A DNA stretch of 64,000 nt from JAXDJH01 sp034663635 (GTDB lineage Bacteria > Actinomycetota > CADDZG01 > WHSQ01), in NCBI GenBank assembly GCA_034663635.1, contig JAXDJH010000026.1, positions 78,328 through 142,327 on the forward strand, in the 5' to 3' direction. Positions 42,301 to 48,927 of the stretch are shown here, piece by piece; position 1 is the first letter of the stretch, and every line of letters starts with the position of its first letter. The position numbers and the translations under genes were made by a program. Under the pieces are notes generated by a model that saw nothing but the letters and a program-made list of their open reading frames with translations, was not told where the DNA came from and searched no databases.

Positions 42301-45095
42301 AGCCTTTCTCGACAACCCGGAGTATCACGACCCTCTACCGTTACGACGAATCAGGCAACCTAGTGACCTTGATCAGCCCGCGCGCCTACGACGACTCGGC
42401 CGACATGCAGAACTTCCCCTACTTCTCAACCAGCTACGACTACGACAAGTTGAATCGGCTCGTGAGGGTGCGTCTCCCTATCGCAGGCGCGAGCGACACC
42501 CAGACCTACATGCATCGCCAGTACGACAAGAACGGCAACCTCACCATGACATCTCTTCCGACGACGGTCGCCGACCAAGCCAGCGTTCCGACGAACCTCA
42601 AGAGCGTGATGACCTACTTCGATCCAGGTTGGATTGCGACCTCGAAAGACCCCAGGGCCACCGCGCAGAACTACGACTACACCTCTGAGGGCTGGCAGAG
42701 CTCAAGGAAGGCGGCCTACGCTTCCGGAAAAACTCGGCAGCAAGCATGGACCTATCTCCCTGATGGGACGCTCCAGAGGTTCACGGGCTTCGACGGCAAC
42801 GTCAACACGTTTACCTACGACCGCAATAACAACGTCACGAAAGCGGTCTCGTCTATCGGCTCGACCAGTCAAAGCAGGCCCATCACGACCGACCAGACCT
42901 TCGACTCCCTTGACCGACTCGTAAAGTCGCGTCTCTATCCACAAGGAGCCTCCTCGGCGACGTTCTCGGACTTCACCTACGACTCAAATGGCAACGTGGT
43001 GACCCGCCGAACGAATGGCACAGAAAACGTCTCCAGCGGTAGCCAGACGGCGGCGCCTCGGGTCCAGAACTTCACATTCGACACCGCGGACCGGATGATC
43101 ACTCAGATAGACGACGGGCGGCCGGACAACGGGGTAGCGGCCCACAAGCTCGAGATCGAGTACTTCCCGACGGGTTGGCAGAAAGTGCGCAAGCTCTATC
43201 GCAAGGTGAGCGGTTCGTGGTCCATAAAGACGACGACGACGCGCGGCTACTTCGACAACGGAGCGCTCAAGACACTGAAGACCGAGGGCTCGACCGGAAA
43301 CTTGCTGGAAGAGCACACGCAGGACTTCGTCAACAACGGCGTCTACGTCAACGGCAACGTCGTCAAGGACGAGTTCACCAACAAGCTCTCGCCATCGACG
43401 TCTCCCTGCCAGACGCTTTGCACGAACGCATACACATACGACGGGCGAGACCGACTCAAGGCGTTGGGCAGGAGTCCAGCGGCCTTCACGCCGAACAACG
43501 TGACCTACGCGCTCGACAACCAAGGCAACATCTCGTCGGTTACCGAAGACGGCTCCGTTACTAAGTCCTACACCTATGACGGCGACCGGATCCAAACGCT
43601 CACTCAGGGTGGGACGACGTTCAATTACACCTACGACCCGTTCGGGAACCTCGATTGCGTCAAGCCCGACACATCGGGTGGATGCTCGGGGGCGAACGCG
43701 GTCGATTACGTCTACGACGGCTTGGACCGTCTGAAGTCCTACAAAGCGTGGAACTCCTCGGGGGCCGTTTCTGACACCGCGACCTATACCTACGATCCGC
43801 TCGACCGGGTCTACAAGGAGACCGAGACGCACGGCGCTGTTCAGAAGAACACCACGTTCACCTACCTCGGCGGCTCCAACCTCGTGACTCTGGAGGCGGC
43901 GACCGGGACATCGTCATCGAACAAAGAGTTCACTTACGACGCGGCGGGTCAGCGCGTCAACATGCTCGGGGCGTCGGGGCCGATGGCCTATTCATACGAC
44001 CCCCAAGGCTCGACCTCGATGCTGATCAAGGATGACGGCGCTGCGGGCCAGGAGTATGGGTACGGCTACATGCCCTATGGCGAGCTCGACCCCAAGGTCG
44101 CGAACAACGACACGTCGTTGACCGCTCCCCAGAACCCGTACAGGTATCAGTCGCGTCGCTACGACTCGGGCTCGAAGTCGGTCGACATGGGGGCAAGAAG
44201 GTTCGCGACCCAGGACGCCCACTTCCTTCAGCAGGACATGTTGCAGAGTGCGCTCGGTGACATGTCGTTGAGTCTCGATCCCCTCACCCAGAACCGCTAC
44301 GCGCTCGCTGGCGGGAACCCGGTCTCCTACGCCGAGTGGGACGGGCACATGGTGCTGAGCAATAACAAGAGCAACAACGGTGGAAGTCTCTGGTTCGGCG
44401 AGGAAGAAGAAGCAAAATTCAAGCGAGCCGTAATGCGGGGGGTACTTGAAGAAAACGGCATCGGCAATGGCGGCGGGCCGATGGATGTCGTGAAGCAAGG
44501 TCTTGGGGTCCTGAAAGGAATTGGCGAAGGCGGGCGCGACTTCGGCGCCTTCATCTGGAATGGGACCGGGAGATGCATCTATGACCCAGGCGCCTGCGCC
44601 GCGCAGGGACAGAAGTACGAGCAGTTTTGGGCATACGCTAAAAGGGACCCAATCGGCGCGACAAAGGCCCTCGGGTACGGATTCGTCGAGCCGATTCTGT
44701 CGGACTGGCGTAATGGGAACTATGGAGAGGCTGTTGGACGCGTAACCTTCGACGCCCTCCTTCTCAGAGCTGGCAGGATCGTCCCCGGTGAGGCAGCAGA
44801 TGATATTGCAGTGATTGGCAAAGTTGACGATTTTGAAAACGTAGTTCTCAGGGCGGGGGAACGGCCGCTGGATCTGCCGAATCTGCACAATCCGCGAGCG
44901 AATTGGTACCAAAACGCTGGAGCACTGAGGCAAGAGATGGGCCGTGGTTTTCCGATTCGAGATATTTCGATTGACCCGATGACGGGGGAACTTGTTAACA
45001 ACACAGGTTTCCTAAGGGCCGAGCGATACCTCCTTCAAGAAAGAGGTTGGGTGTTTGATCCCAAGACCGGCTATTGGAGGCCACCTGGTGGCTAA
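36351..45095 (+). CDS. Rhs/YD-repeat polymorphic toxin
   Basis: A 2914-residue secreted toxin, GTG start. A signal peptide occupies residues 1-27; a Pro/Ser/Thr-rich linker lies at about 235-313. Two DNRLRE-like beta modules (about 359-537 and 644-836) flank a fibronectin-III-like unit (543-622), followed by two Ig-like units (842-930 and 932-1029). From about 1180 run YD/Rhs repeats (many YDxxGNL and YDxLDRL motifs), ending in the Rhs core YRYQSRRYDSGSKSVDMGARRF (about 2596-2617, quoted only in part elsewhere) and the degenerate cleavage-like NPVSYAEWDGH (about 2652-2662). The variable C-terminal 250 residues hold the toxin; its last 65 (NTGFLRAER, GWVFDPKTGYWRPP) look like a compact unassigned domain. 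Sec export from a Gram-positive cell is the likely route. The immunity gene overlaps its stop. Confidence 0.85.
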   Translation: MSSRKRALFGFVTTIALVAATLPATASPRENADPLPEPGPITDEIESLRTAVSRTFAEADGTFTTALYDSPINYWDGDGWEPISSALRPSQEAGFAWTNQANSFDVHFKDTLADGYLRWGTGEDAIDVTLDGADAVSASVDRSTITYGEAFPAVDLDYEVAATGVKETLILQDASSPGSFTFHLTRDDGLNAEQQEDGNWVVTSADSHELLFQLGRSFAVDAVSDGSSESVGGNQAQGDEPSPSSVESPEPTPSASPSPSAEPTPVQSQTPGPEGQTPTAGPSSTSTPTPEATPSPTESSTVAENPLEPEPSFIDGQPHASTEVSSNPDGSLDVTVAVDPEWLSAPGRTFPVFLDPTIESVARYKDATFWWDCPGCTATTNAQRLQVGRQAHIFRSTLQFDLSGLPETADITDANLRLYYDNTCLTSTGTGPCISDHTIEAHRVTYPWADETSIHTQDIGFDAAIEDSITAGSSSAQGWKDLSLTNLVRDWHSRDISNFGVLVKRDSDASGGAVQYGIQFPSGSFTDSTKRPYLEVTYDVDRILLREPTSLHSNGAELSWSGYPEDASASFGSYEIHRSLQQGFTPSDSNLIGTISDQDQTSFIDTTGAANSDFFYRIVSGSYTSNEIRASLPAEGLGSVTLQLDPSGNATYITGVNGAGCTNFGSKPELLTGSSGTSKYRSLVNYDLSQLAPSSEVQSATLSLWHHRTTFVNQQTIEVRNLTTPWVEGTGAGTCTGDGATWEESEGGIDWRAQGGDWETQTAATTTHQVDPAGWDDFNVTASIQRSLDGESTTDGFLIRQVDEASGAFAAYASDDYSLSPDLRPTLSVVYEDGSVPSGPDVSISGPDPADWVRGNAVTLTADAADDSRVEDVTFKVDGTAVSTDTSKPFSADWNTTLVSNGDHSIVAEAVDDAGNSTQSDAVTLTVANSAVPTISLGSPSAGASITGTQTVTATVTDDGPNPEVTFYVDGLKFGSDTTAPYEASLNTLNQQLPVYDGTHVLTAKVVDATRQSATSAPRTIVVANTSGTKFIAGITSTDIPERMTYNTTGSTPAYGIDVTVVNRSLQVWNLNNIVVRYAWYRRGSSTPLVTSSSYAIPSGLPVPPPIPVLAPTLSRTVRIPVTPPDPGVGTARGAYVLRFDLFDSSAPSGSQSFASNGNAPERSSVTVERDLMAEALGLERYYHYIPNSLGAGLQSLVNAATGNLVLNWQPMSSPGRGLSTAVSLNYNSSQDGSTSPAGNNFSLSISSIVELGMHLDVHPQNADTIQGRSNRYIDLIDADGTAHRFEGHLATDASVYFTEPPGVHLYLRRFSDTNPARYWAATRPDRVTFFFDQDGYPTGAEDANGNKLDFGLQTIQPSNSDPGQQKPTKHIVSVTDAAGTGGSPAPNRTYNIVYYDENTAPHALVRGRVASIADHSGHKLLFSYYNDGNLRRLTEKGGKTATGSTLADRNITFTYTDSDGSGPAITGAAQRANPDPATPNQSSRVYSVIDPRGNETTFDYYGPTTGQLRWKLESITDRAGSTTSFSYDLNDAETTVDAPLSRTTVYHHQDDGSIDSLVDPLGRTTSLTWSSDRQPTLVEYPNNTTTSFDYNANGYVTDVTDEVGNHTVLEYENIAADTADSSIHWGAGRSIPHLSQLSAKTSPNGVATSTSGDYKWDFDYDSAGNLTDVFDPEDGHTIYAYNADGTVSTATDPRGFPTLFENYDANGMSTRITDAEGGVTKLNFDADGLLQWVQDPEHLAFETRPNPTQYRTYLYYDAFHRLGKTTTPKSTALKAGTLVTQSVTFDANDNVVGARQPSYTPLGPETKTTYDAMDRPTLTVVPDTSVDPAGEKTAFSYDTAGRLTSTTLPKGVITSAADDYRTEANYDLLDRVIRAKRFKTDASGTVVETVITHYCYDLAGDLVRVTAPKANLATVDCSAAAPADTSTFNFDDAHRLRTSTDPEGNFVGYDYDNDSNTRSVTDQNGKTTNLFYDQRGLLTKKVEPFSTTRSITTLYRYDESGNLVTLISPRAYDDSADMQNFPYFSTSYDYDKLNRLVRVRLPIAGASDTQTYMHRQYDKNGNLTMTSLPTTVADQASVPTNLKSVMTYFDPGWIATSKDPRATAQNYDYTSEGWQSSRKAAYASGKTRQQAWTYLPDGTLQRFTGFDGNVNTFTYDRNNNVTKAVSSIGSTSQSRPITTDQTFDSLDRLVKSRLYPQGASSATFSDFTYDSNGNVVTRRTNGTENVSSGSQTAAPRVQNFTFDTADRMITQIDDGRPDNGVAAHKLEIEYFPTGWQKVRKLYRKVSGSWSIKTTTTRGYFDNGALKTLKTEGSTGNLLEEHTQDFVNNGVYVNGNVVKDEFTNKLSPSTSPCQTLCTNAYTYDGRDRLKALGRSPAAFTPNNVTYALDNQGNISSVTEDGSVTKSYTYDGDRIQTLTQGGTTFNYTYDPFGNLDCVKPDTSGGCSGANAVDYVYDGLDRLKSYKAWNSSGAVSDTATYTYDPLDRVYKETETHGAVQKNTTFTYLGGSNLVTLEAATGTSSSNKEFTYDAAGQRVNMLGASGPMAYSYDPQGSTSMLIKDDGAAGQEYGYGYMPYGELDPKVANNDTSLTAPQNPYRYQSRRYDSGSKSVDMGARRFATQDAHFLQQDMLQSALGDMSLSLDPLTQNRYALAGGNPVSYAEWDGHMVLSNNKSNNGGSLWFGEEEEAKFKRAVMRGVLEENGIGNGGGPMDVVKQGLGVLKGIGEGGRDFGAFIWNGTGRCIYDPGACAAQGQKYEQFWAYAKRDPIGATKALGYGFVEPILSDWRNGNYGEAVGRVTFDALLLRAGRIVPGEAADDIAVIGKVDDFENVVLRAGERPLDLPNLHNPRANWYQNAGALRQEMGRGFPIRDISIDPMTGELVNNTGFLRAERYLLQERGWVFDPKTGYWRPPGG

Positions 45096-45747
45096 AGAGT
45101 CAGAGGCATATTCATCGAGCATGCCTAAATCCATTCCAGACGCATCGCGATCGGAGTTGGGTTTCCCATCGGCAGTTAGGCGCCATTTTGGATTTCTCCT
45201 CGATGAGGGATATGAAATTGAGTACGAGCAGCCGACGCGAGTCAGATACAGCCGCGGCGTTGAATTCATAGATGTCTTTCACGGTAGGGCTTCATACGAA
45301 CTTGGCGTTGAGTTCGGGCGTAAATTGACTCTCGATGGGGAAATCGTCGAGCAACAATTTCCACTGCTAAGCGTGCTCGAGCTGAAGCCGACCCAAGAGG
45401 TAACGGTTCGGCCGTTGACTGCCACTTCCGCGCCCAACGTCAACCGCTTTCTTGGGGAGCTCGCCAGTCTGAGCAGATATCACGCGTTGCCCATCTTAAG
45501 AGAGGTGTCCGACCCATTTGACAAGATAAGTGAACGTGTGAGGCAGGCTGGTGAGGCGCTCCGCGACTCTCAGCTCGCCGCTCGTCTCAGGGGACGTGCT
45601 GAGGATGCATGGAAACGACAGGACTATGAAGACGTGGTCCTGGCTCTCCAGCAACTTGAACAAGAGGGACTGAGTTCTCTGACCCAATCGGAGGCGGGCA
45701 AATTAAGATACGCGCTTTCAAGGACGCAGAATGATGCAGGCGAGTAA
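45088..45747 (+). CDS. Candidate immunity protein for the Rhs toxin
   Basis: A 219-residue soluble protein of no family I recognise. I choose GTG 45088: GGAGG lies seven bases before it, and it overlaps the toxin stop by eight bases, the kind of coupling expected of a toxin-immunity pair; the first ATG (45121) is less well placed. The N-terminal half has beta-rich segments (GYEIEYEQPTRVRYSRGVEF, DVFHGRASYELGVEFGRKL) and the C-terminal half is helical (RLRGRAEDAWKRQDYEDVVL). No signal peptide or membrane helix is visible, so it would act in the cytoplasm, where the toxin must be neutralised. Immunity function is inferred from position. Confidence 0.6.
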   Translation: MAKESEAYSSSMPKSIPDASRSELGFPSAVRRHFGFLLDEGYEIEYEQPTRVRYSRGVEFIDVFHGRASYELGVEFGRKLTLDGEIVEQQFPLLSVLELKPTQEVTVRPLTATSAPNVNRFLGELASLSRYHALPILREVSDPFDKISERVRQAGEALRDSQLAARLRGRAEDAWKRQDYEDVVLALQQLEQEGLSSLTQSEAGKLRYALSRTQNDAGE

Positions 45748-45870
45748 ATTGCGCGAGGAGGATGAGGGCCTGTAGTCCCCCTTGAAGCGAATGAATCGGC
45801 CCGTCTATACGTCCTCTCTCGCGTTCGACGTGTGACAAGTCGTATTTCCGACATCATCGTGGTGGACTAG

Positions 45871-46125
45871 GTGGCTAAGTTCCGTTGCGTTTGCGGCCAC
45901 GTCATTTCAACAAGCGGTGGCATTCCAAACCCCGATGAATGGCGCGTGCTATCTGACATTGAGTTCGACCAGCTGTCTGGCCTGGTCGATGTTGAGGAAC
46001 TCTATCGGCGGATGCTAATCATGTACCGCTGCCCCGTAAGCGACCACTTGTGGGTGTTCTGGGATGGCTTTGACGTGCCTCCGAAGCTCTACAGCCCAGA
46101 GGGCACTCCCAAGGGCTGGAACTGA
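45871..46125 (+). CDS. Small Cys-containing protein downstream of the toxin
   Basis: An 84-residue protein beginning at GTG 45871 with the paired cysteines FRCVCGHVIS, then IPNPDEWRVLSDIEFDQL and a later single Cys in MYRCPVSDHLWVFWDG. The arrangement suggests a small zinc-ribbon-like fold made of two Cys and a Cys/His pair. Similar small proteins accompany toxin genes as orphan immunity or cargo genes, but I cannot name the family. It lies 123 bases after the candidate immunity gene and converges on the secreted-protein gene. Confidence 0.5.
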   Translation: MAKFRCVCGHVISTSGGIPNPDEWRVLSDIEFDQLSGLVDVEELYRRMLIMYRCPVSDHLWVFWDGFDVPPKLYSPEGTPKGWN

Positions 46126-46246
46126 CACGAAAGGAACCGATCCACACGCTTCTCTTGTTCATTGATGGTGTCGCTACCGTGGCGCACCAAATAAATATTG
46201 GCTCCAGTGCCGGCGCCTCAACATGGTCTTTCCTTCCCGATACCCA

Positions 46247-46269
46247 CCGGAGGGGGCATGCTCCCTCGG
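46247..46269. terminator. Hairpin between convergent genes
   Basis: CCGGAGGGGGCATG followed by CTCCCTCGG forms a stem with one bulge in the gap between the small Cys protein and the secreted-protein gene. It could end both transcripts; no T run is seen. Confidence 0.4.
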
Positions 46270-46293
46270 CCTAGCGAATCATGTCCTCTTTTG

Positions 46294-47832
46294 CTATCCC
46301 GAACGGGCTCCCTTGCAAACGTAGGACCCGCCTGAGCCGTCTTGTATCCTCCATTCAGTGGGCGCGAACGCGTAGTAGTCGCCCGACGGCGCGTCCACGT
46401 CAAGGTCCCACTTTCCCTTCGCGTTGGTCACGGCTGAACCAAGCGTCACGTCGCGGCCGGGCTCGCGTCGTCGAAGGGCCACGGTCCTCACGACTTGGCA
46501 GTCGATCCCGTGCTGGGCGTCGACCCTCGACCGCAGGACGCCGCCGAATCCACCAGGGAAGCGCTCGATCGTCACGCTCGTCCGGAAGTACTCGAGCATG
46601 TGCCCCCACTCGACGTTCATCCCCCAGCGATAGAGCTCGGTCGCCTCCTGGATCCTTCCGTCGGCGTTGCTGTCGATACCGATGCGGAACTCATCGATGC
46701 CGACATTCTTCTTCCGCCATGTGAGCTCGGCCACGCCCTTCGCGTTCGTTGTGACGGTTCCGCGGACGACTCCATTGTTCCCGAGATCGCGGTAGATCTC
46801 GTAGGCGATGGTTACGCCAGGAGCTGGGCCGGCGGCGCCTAGGCGCGTCGACAAAGTCACCCGATGGACGTCATCACGATCCTCTTCGTAGTAAGGGGTG
46901 GCGACAAGATCACTCGTGAAGCGCCAGCGCATTGAGAAACTGGCAGTCTGACCGGGTTCGAGAGGTGACCTGCCGAGCCCATAGTCATCCCATTGAACCC
47001 CCAGAGCCTCTGGCCCTGAACCGGGTTCGTAAGTGTTGTCGAATCCCTGGCCCATCACGTCTCCGACTCCCTGTCGAACCTCCTCGGTATTGCCTTGTTG
47101 ATACCGAGACCACGGCGATTCGGGTTGCTGGATCGCGTAGCCGCTGTAGCCGCGGTCGTCATCAGGGCTCGTGCAATAAGTCGGGTCCTCTGGCACGCCT
47201 TCCTGCGGTGTGAACGAACCGATCGAGAGCGGATTCTGACGGAGGTCTCCGTAAGCGCAATCTCCGTCGAGGCCGACATCGCCGTAAACGATGAAGCGAA
47301 AATTCACCGGCTGCTGTGAGACATTTTGGAGCTCCCAGCGTTTCTCGAAACTCTGTTGTCCGTTCACATAGCTCGTGTAGGACATGAGACGCATCTGGCT
47401 CGGGCCACCGAAGGTCATGACGTTCCGCTGTTCGTAAGGATCCTCGGGGACCCCGGTCCCCCTAACATGCGCGGATACGAGTTCGAAGGGCGTGTTCGAG
47501 TCGCCGTTATGGCCCCACATCGTGTAGCCGGCCTCGGACGAGTCGTAGATGGCGACGTTGAGGTATGCGCCGGGCGGGTTATCGAAGAACGCGTGGTTCA
47601 AGACGCCGTCGAATCGACCGCTGAATGCCCCAGTTGTGCACCACACATCGATATCCAGCGGTCGGCCGTCGATGTAACAGCCGGGCTTCCACTCCGAGAT
47701 CGAGCCCGTGCTCGCGGCGGGGGCGGGTCGCGGGACCGAGGTCATAAGTAGCACGATCGACAGGCCCACCAGTTTCAGTGTCGATCTCACGCGGTCCGCC
47801 TCTCGTCCACCACCTACCCCGTTTGTCATCAT
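46294..47832 (-). CDS. Secreted protein of unknown function in the element
   Basis: A 512-residue exported protein; a signal-like stretch KLVGLSIVLLMTSVPRPAPA ends near residue 40. A GTG at 47790 (MaxV before RSTLKLVG) is an alternative start with a better ribosome site. The mature part has four to five cysteines in the first 230 residues and a beta-rich architecture; one later stretch (YEIYRDLGNNGVVRGTVTTNAKGVAELTW, partly quoted) resembles an Ig-like bacterial unit with repeated TNAKG motifs near residues 350 and 480. No enzyme motif is visible. It is cargo of the element and its role is unknown. Confidence 0.62.
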   Translation of the reverse strand: MMTNGVGGGREADRVRSTLKLVGLSIVLLMTSVPRPAPAASTGSISEWKPGCYIDGRPLDIDVWCTTGAFSGRFDGVLNHAFFDNPPGAYLNVAIYDSSEAGYTMWGHNGDSNTPFELVSAHVRGTGVPEDPYEQRNVMTFGGPSQMRLMSYTSYVNGQQSFEKRWELQNVSQQPVNFRFIVYGDVGLDGDCAYGDLRQNPLSIGSFTPQEGVPEDPTYCTSPDDDRGYSGYAIQQPESPWSRYQQGNTEEVRQGVGDVMGQGFDNTYEPGSGPEALGVQWDDYGLGRSPLEPGQTASFSMRWRFTSDLVATPYYEEDRDDVHRVTLSTRLGAAGPAPGVTIAYEIYRDLGNNGVVRGTVTTNAKGVAELTWRKKNVGIDEFRIGIDSNADGRIQEATELYRWGMNVEWGHMLEYFRTSVTIERFPGGFGGVLRSRVDAQHGIDCQVVRTVALRRREPGRDVTLGSAVTNAKGKWDLDVDAPSGDYYAFAPTEWRIQDGSGGSYVCKGARSG

Positions 47833-48003
47833 CCACCTTTTGAACTGGTCTGCGAGGTTGAACGGCCGCCCAGAACGGAGCGACGAGCTCCTTCTTCACC
47901 CATCACCGCCTCCGTCGCCGATCGCTGCTCTCTAGCAGGGCCGGTGCCGACCGCAAGGGCGCTCCGTTCCTCGGTTCCCTCCGGTACTCGCGTCTCTGCG
48001 AGA

Positions 48004-48023
48004 TGACCCAAGGGTCACCCTTG
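48004..48023. promoter_or_regulatory. Overlapping palindromes upstream of the excisionase gene
   Basis: TGACCC-AA-GGGTCA at 48004-48017 overlaps CAAGGGT-C-ACCCTTG at 48009-48023, about 60 bases before the HTH gene. The half-sites suggest an operator for a dimeric regulator of the right end of the element. Confidence 0.45.
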
Positions 48024-48082
48024 TCACTCGGCCCCTATGGCCCTGCTTCCGGCCGCTCAACGGCGACTGGAAGGAGACGGCG

Positions 48083-48322
48083 ATGGCCAAGACGAAGAAG
48101 GATCTCGATTCCGACCGTACGCAGAACGGACTCACCTCATCGCTCGACATCTCGTCACGGTTGCTCTCCACTCAGGAGGTCGCTCGGATCCTCGTAGTTC
48201 CCGTCACGACCTTGTACACCTGGCGCTACCAGGGCACTGGCCCGAAGGCCTACCGGGTCGGAAAGCACCTTCGCTATCGCCTGAGCGATGTAGAGGAATG
48301 GCTCGAGACGATGGCCGAATAG
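48083..48322 (+). CDS. xis: Excisionase-like HTH DNA-binding protein
   Basis: A 79-residue winged helix-turn-helix protein of the helix_turn_helix-17/excisionase type: LLSTQEVARILVVPVTTLYTWRYQG (recognition part near residues 32-50), then RVGKHLRYRLSDVEEWLETM. This is the standard form of recombination directionality factors and of AlpA-like regulators. It lies at the end of the element opposite to the integrase, some 210 bases from attR, with arm-site-like repeats between. It likely binds near attR and directs the integrase towards excision. An alternative is a transcription regulator of the element. Confidence 0.8.
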   Translation: MAKTKKDLDSDRTQNGLTSSLDISSRLLSTQEVARILVVPVTTLYTWRYQGTGPKAYRVGKHLRYRLSDVEEWLETMAE

Positions 48323-48408
48323 GTCGTCGCGAACCTACGGATTGCCGGGCGGCAGGTCGACCTGGGATTCTCAAACGGAAGTTTTCGCGATGTTGCGCGT
48401 CGAAAATC

Positions 48409-48426
48409 GGTCCGCAAAAAGTCCGC
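48409..48426 (+). other. Candidate integrase arm-type site, right end
   Basis: GGTCCGCAAAAAGTCCGC, with two GTCCGC units spaced as in the left-end site at 27812-27829 and in the same orientation, 107 bases inside attR. Confidence 0.5.
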
Positions 48427-48533
48427 GAGACGACGGAAGATGATGCGAAACAAGGTGAGACGATGAGTGACACTTTCCCAGGTCAAAAGCGATTTTCGAG
48501 AGAAGAAGCAGGTCACGGATTGATCGTCGGACT

Positions 48534-48578
48534 GACTCTTAATCCGTAGGTTCAGGGTTCGATTCCCTGGCGACCCAC
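48534..48578 (+). other. attR (45-bp direct repeat of the tRNA-Lys 3' end)
   Basis: Perfect copy of 27706-27750. It lacks the 5' half of the tRNA, so it is not a gene; it marks the right boundary of the element. Confidence 0.92.
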
Positions 48579-48927
48579 CCTAAAAGCCCTGGTCAGACCT
48601 TGTTTGCCATCGGCATCGACGGCAGACGCTTCACAAAAAACCCGCGCGTAGCGATAACTCTGCGCACTTTTAAGCCATGGTGATGGACGTAAAACCCTGC
48701 GGAGTTCTTGGCCGTAGGTTTTCTGACGTTAAACAACGTCGTTCGGGCAGTTGAACCACCTTAGGTTGAAGTTGGCGCGAGGGCTTTGATGTAGTTCCGG
48801 CAACGAGCCGCCACCGTGGATAGACGTAGTCGCATACGGGTTCGCTATCTTGATCCTGGCGCTGCTGCCCAGAGCTGATGGGCGCTGTGAAGGGAACAAT
48901 CCGGCTCGGAGGGACGACCAAGAGACG
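48579..48927. other. Non-coding gap right of attR
   Basis: 349 bases between attR and the lipoprotein start. I see no gene. It contains a perfect GACGTT-AAAC-AACGTC inverted repeat at 48725-48740, which may be a regulatory site or simple hairpin. Confidence 0.4.

Larger units (their letters stand above)
27706..48578. mobile_element. Integrative mobilizable element in tRNA-Lys
   Basis: A 20.9-kb insert bounded by perfect 45-base direct repeats that match the 3' end of tRNA-Lys. A tyrosine integrase gene lies 113 bases inside the left end and an excisionase-type HTH gene lies about 210 bases inside the right end. Between them are a MobF relaxase, an ABC-3C conflict operon, an Rhs polymorphic toxin with candidate immunity genes, and a secreted protein. 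The ABC-3C part is visibly richer in A+T than the flanking chromosome. No coupling protein or type IV secretion genes are present, so transfer would need a helper. Confidence 0.9.

Noticed and set aside
48037..48549. 170-codon frame across xis and attR
   Set aside because: It crosses the excisionase gene in another frame and ends in the tRNA repeat; a shadow.
48534..48578. Second tRNA-Lys gene or pseudogene
   Set aside because: Only the 3' 44 bases of the tRNA exist here; best explained as attR rather than a decayed gene.
27706..48578. Prophage
   Set aside because: No capsid, portal, terminase or tail genes; a relaxase and Rhs toxin fit a mobilizable element.
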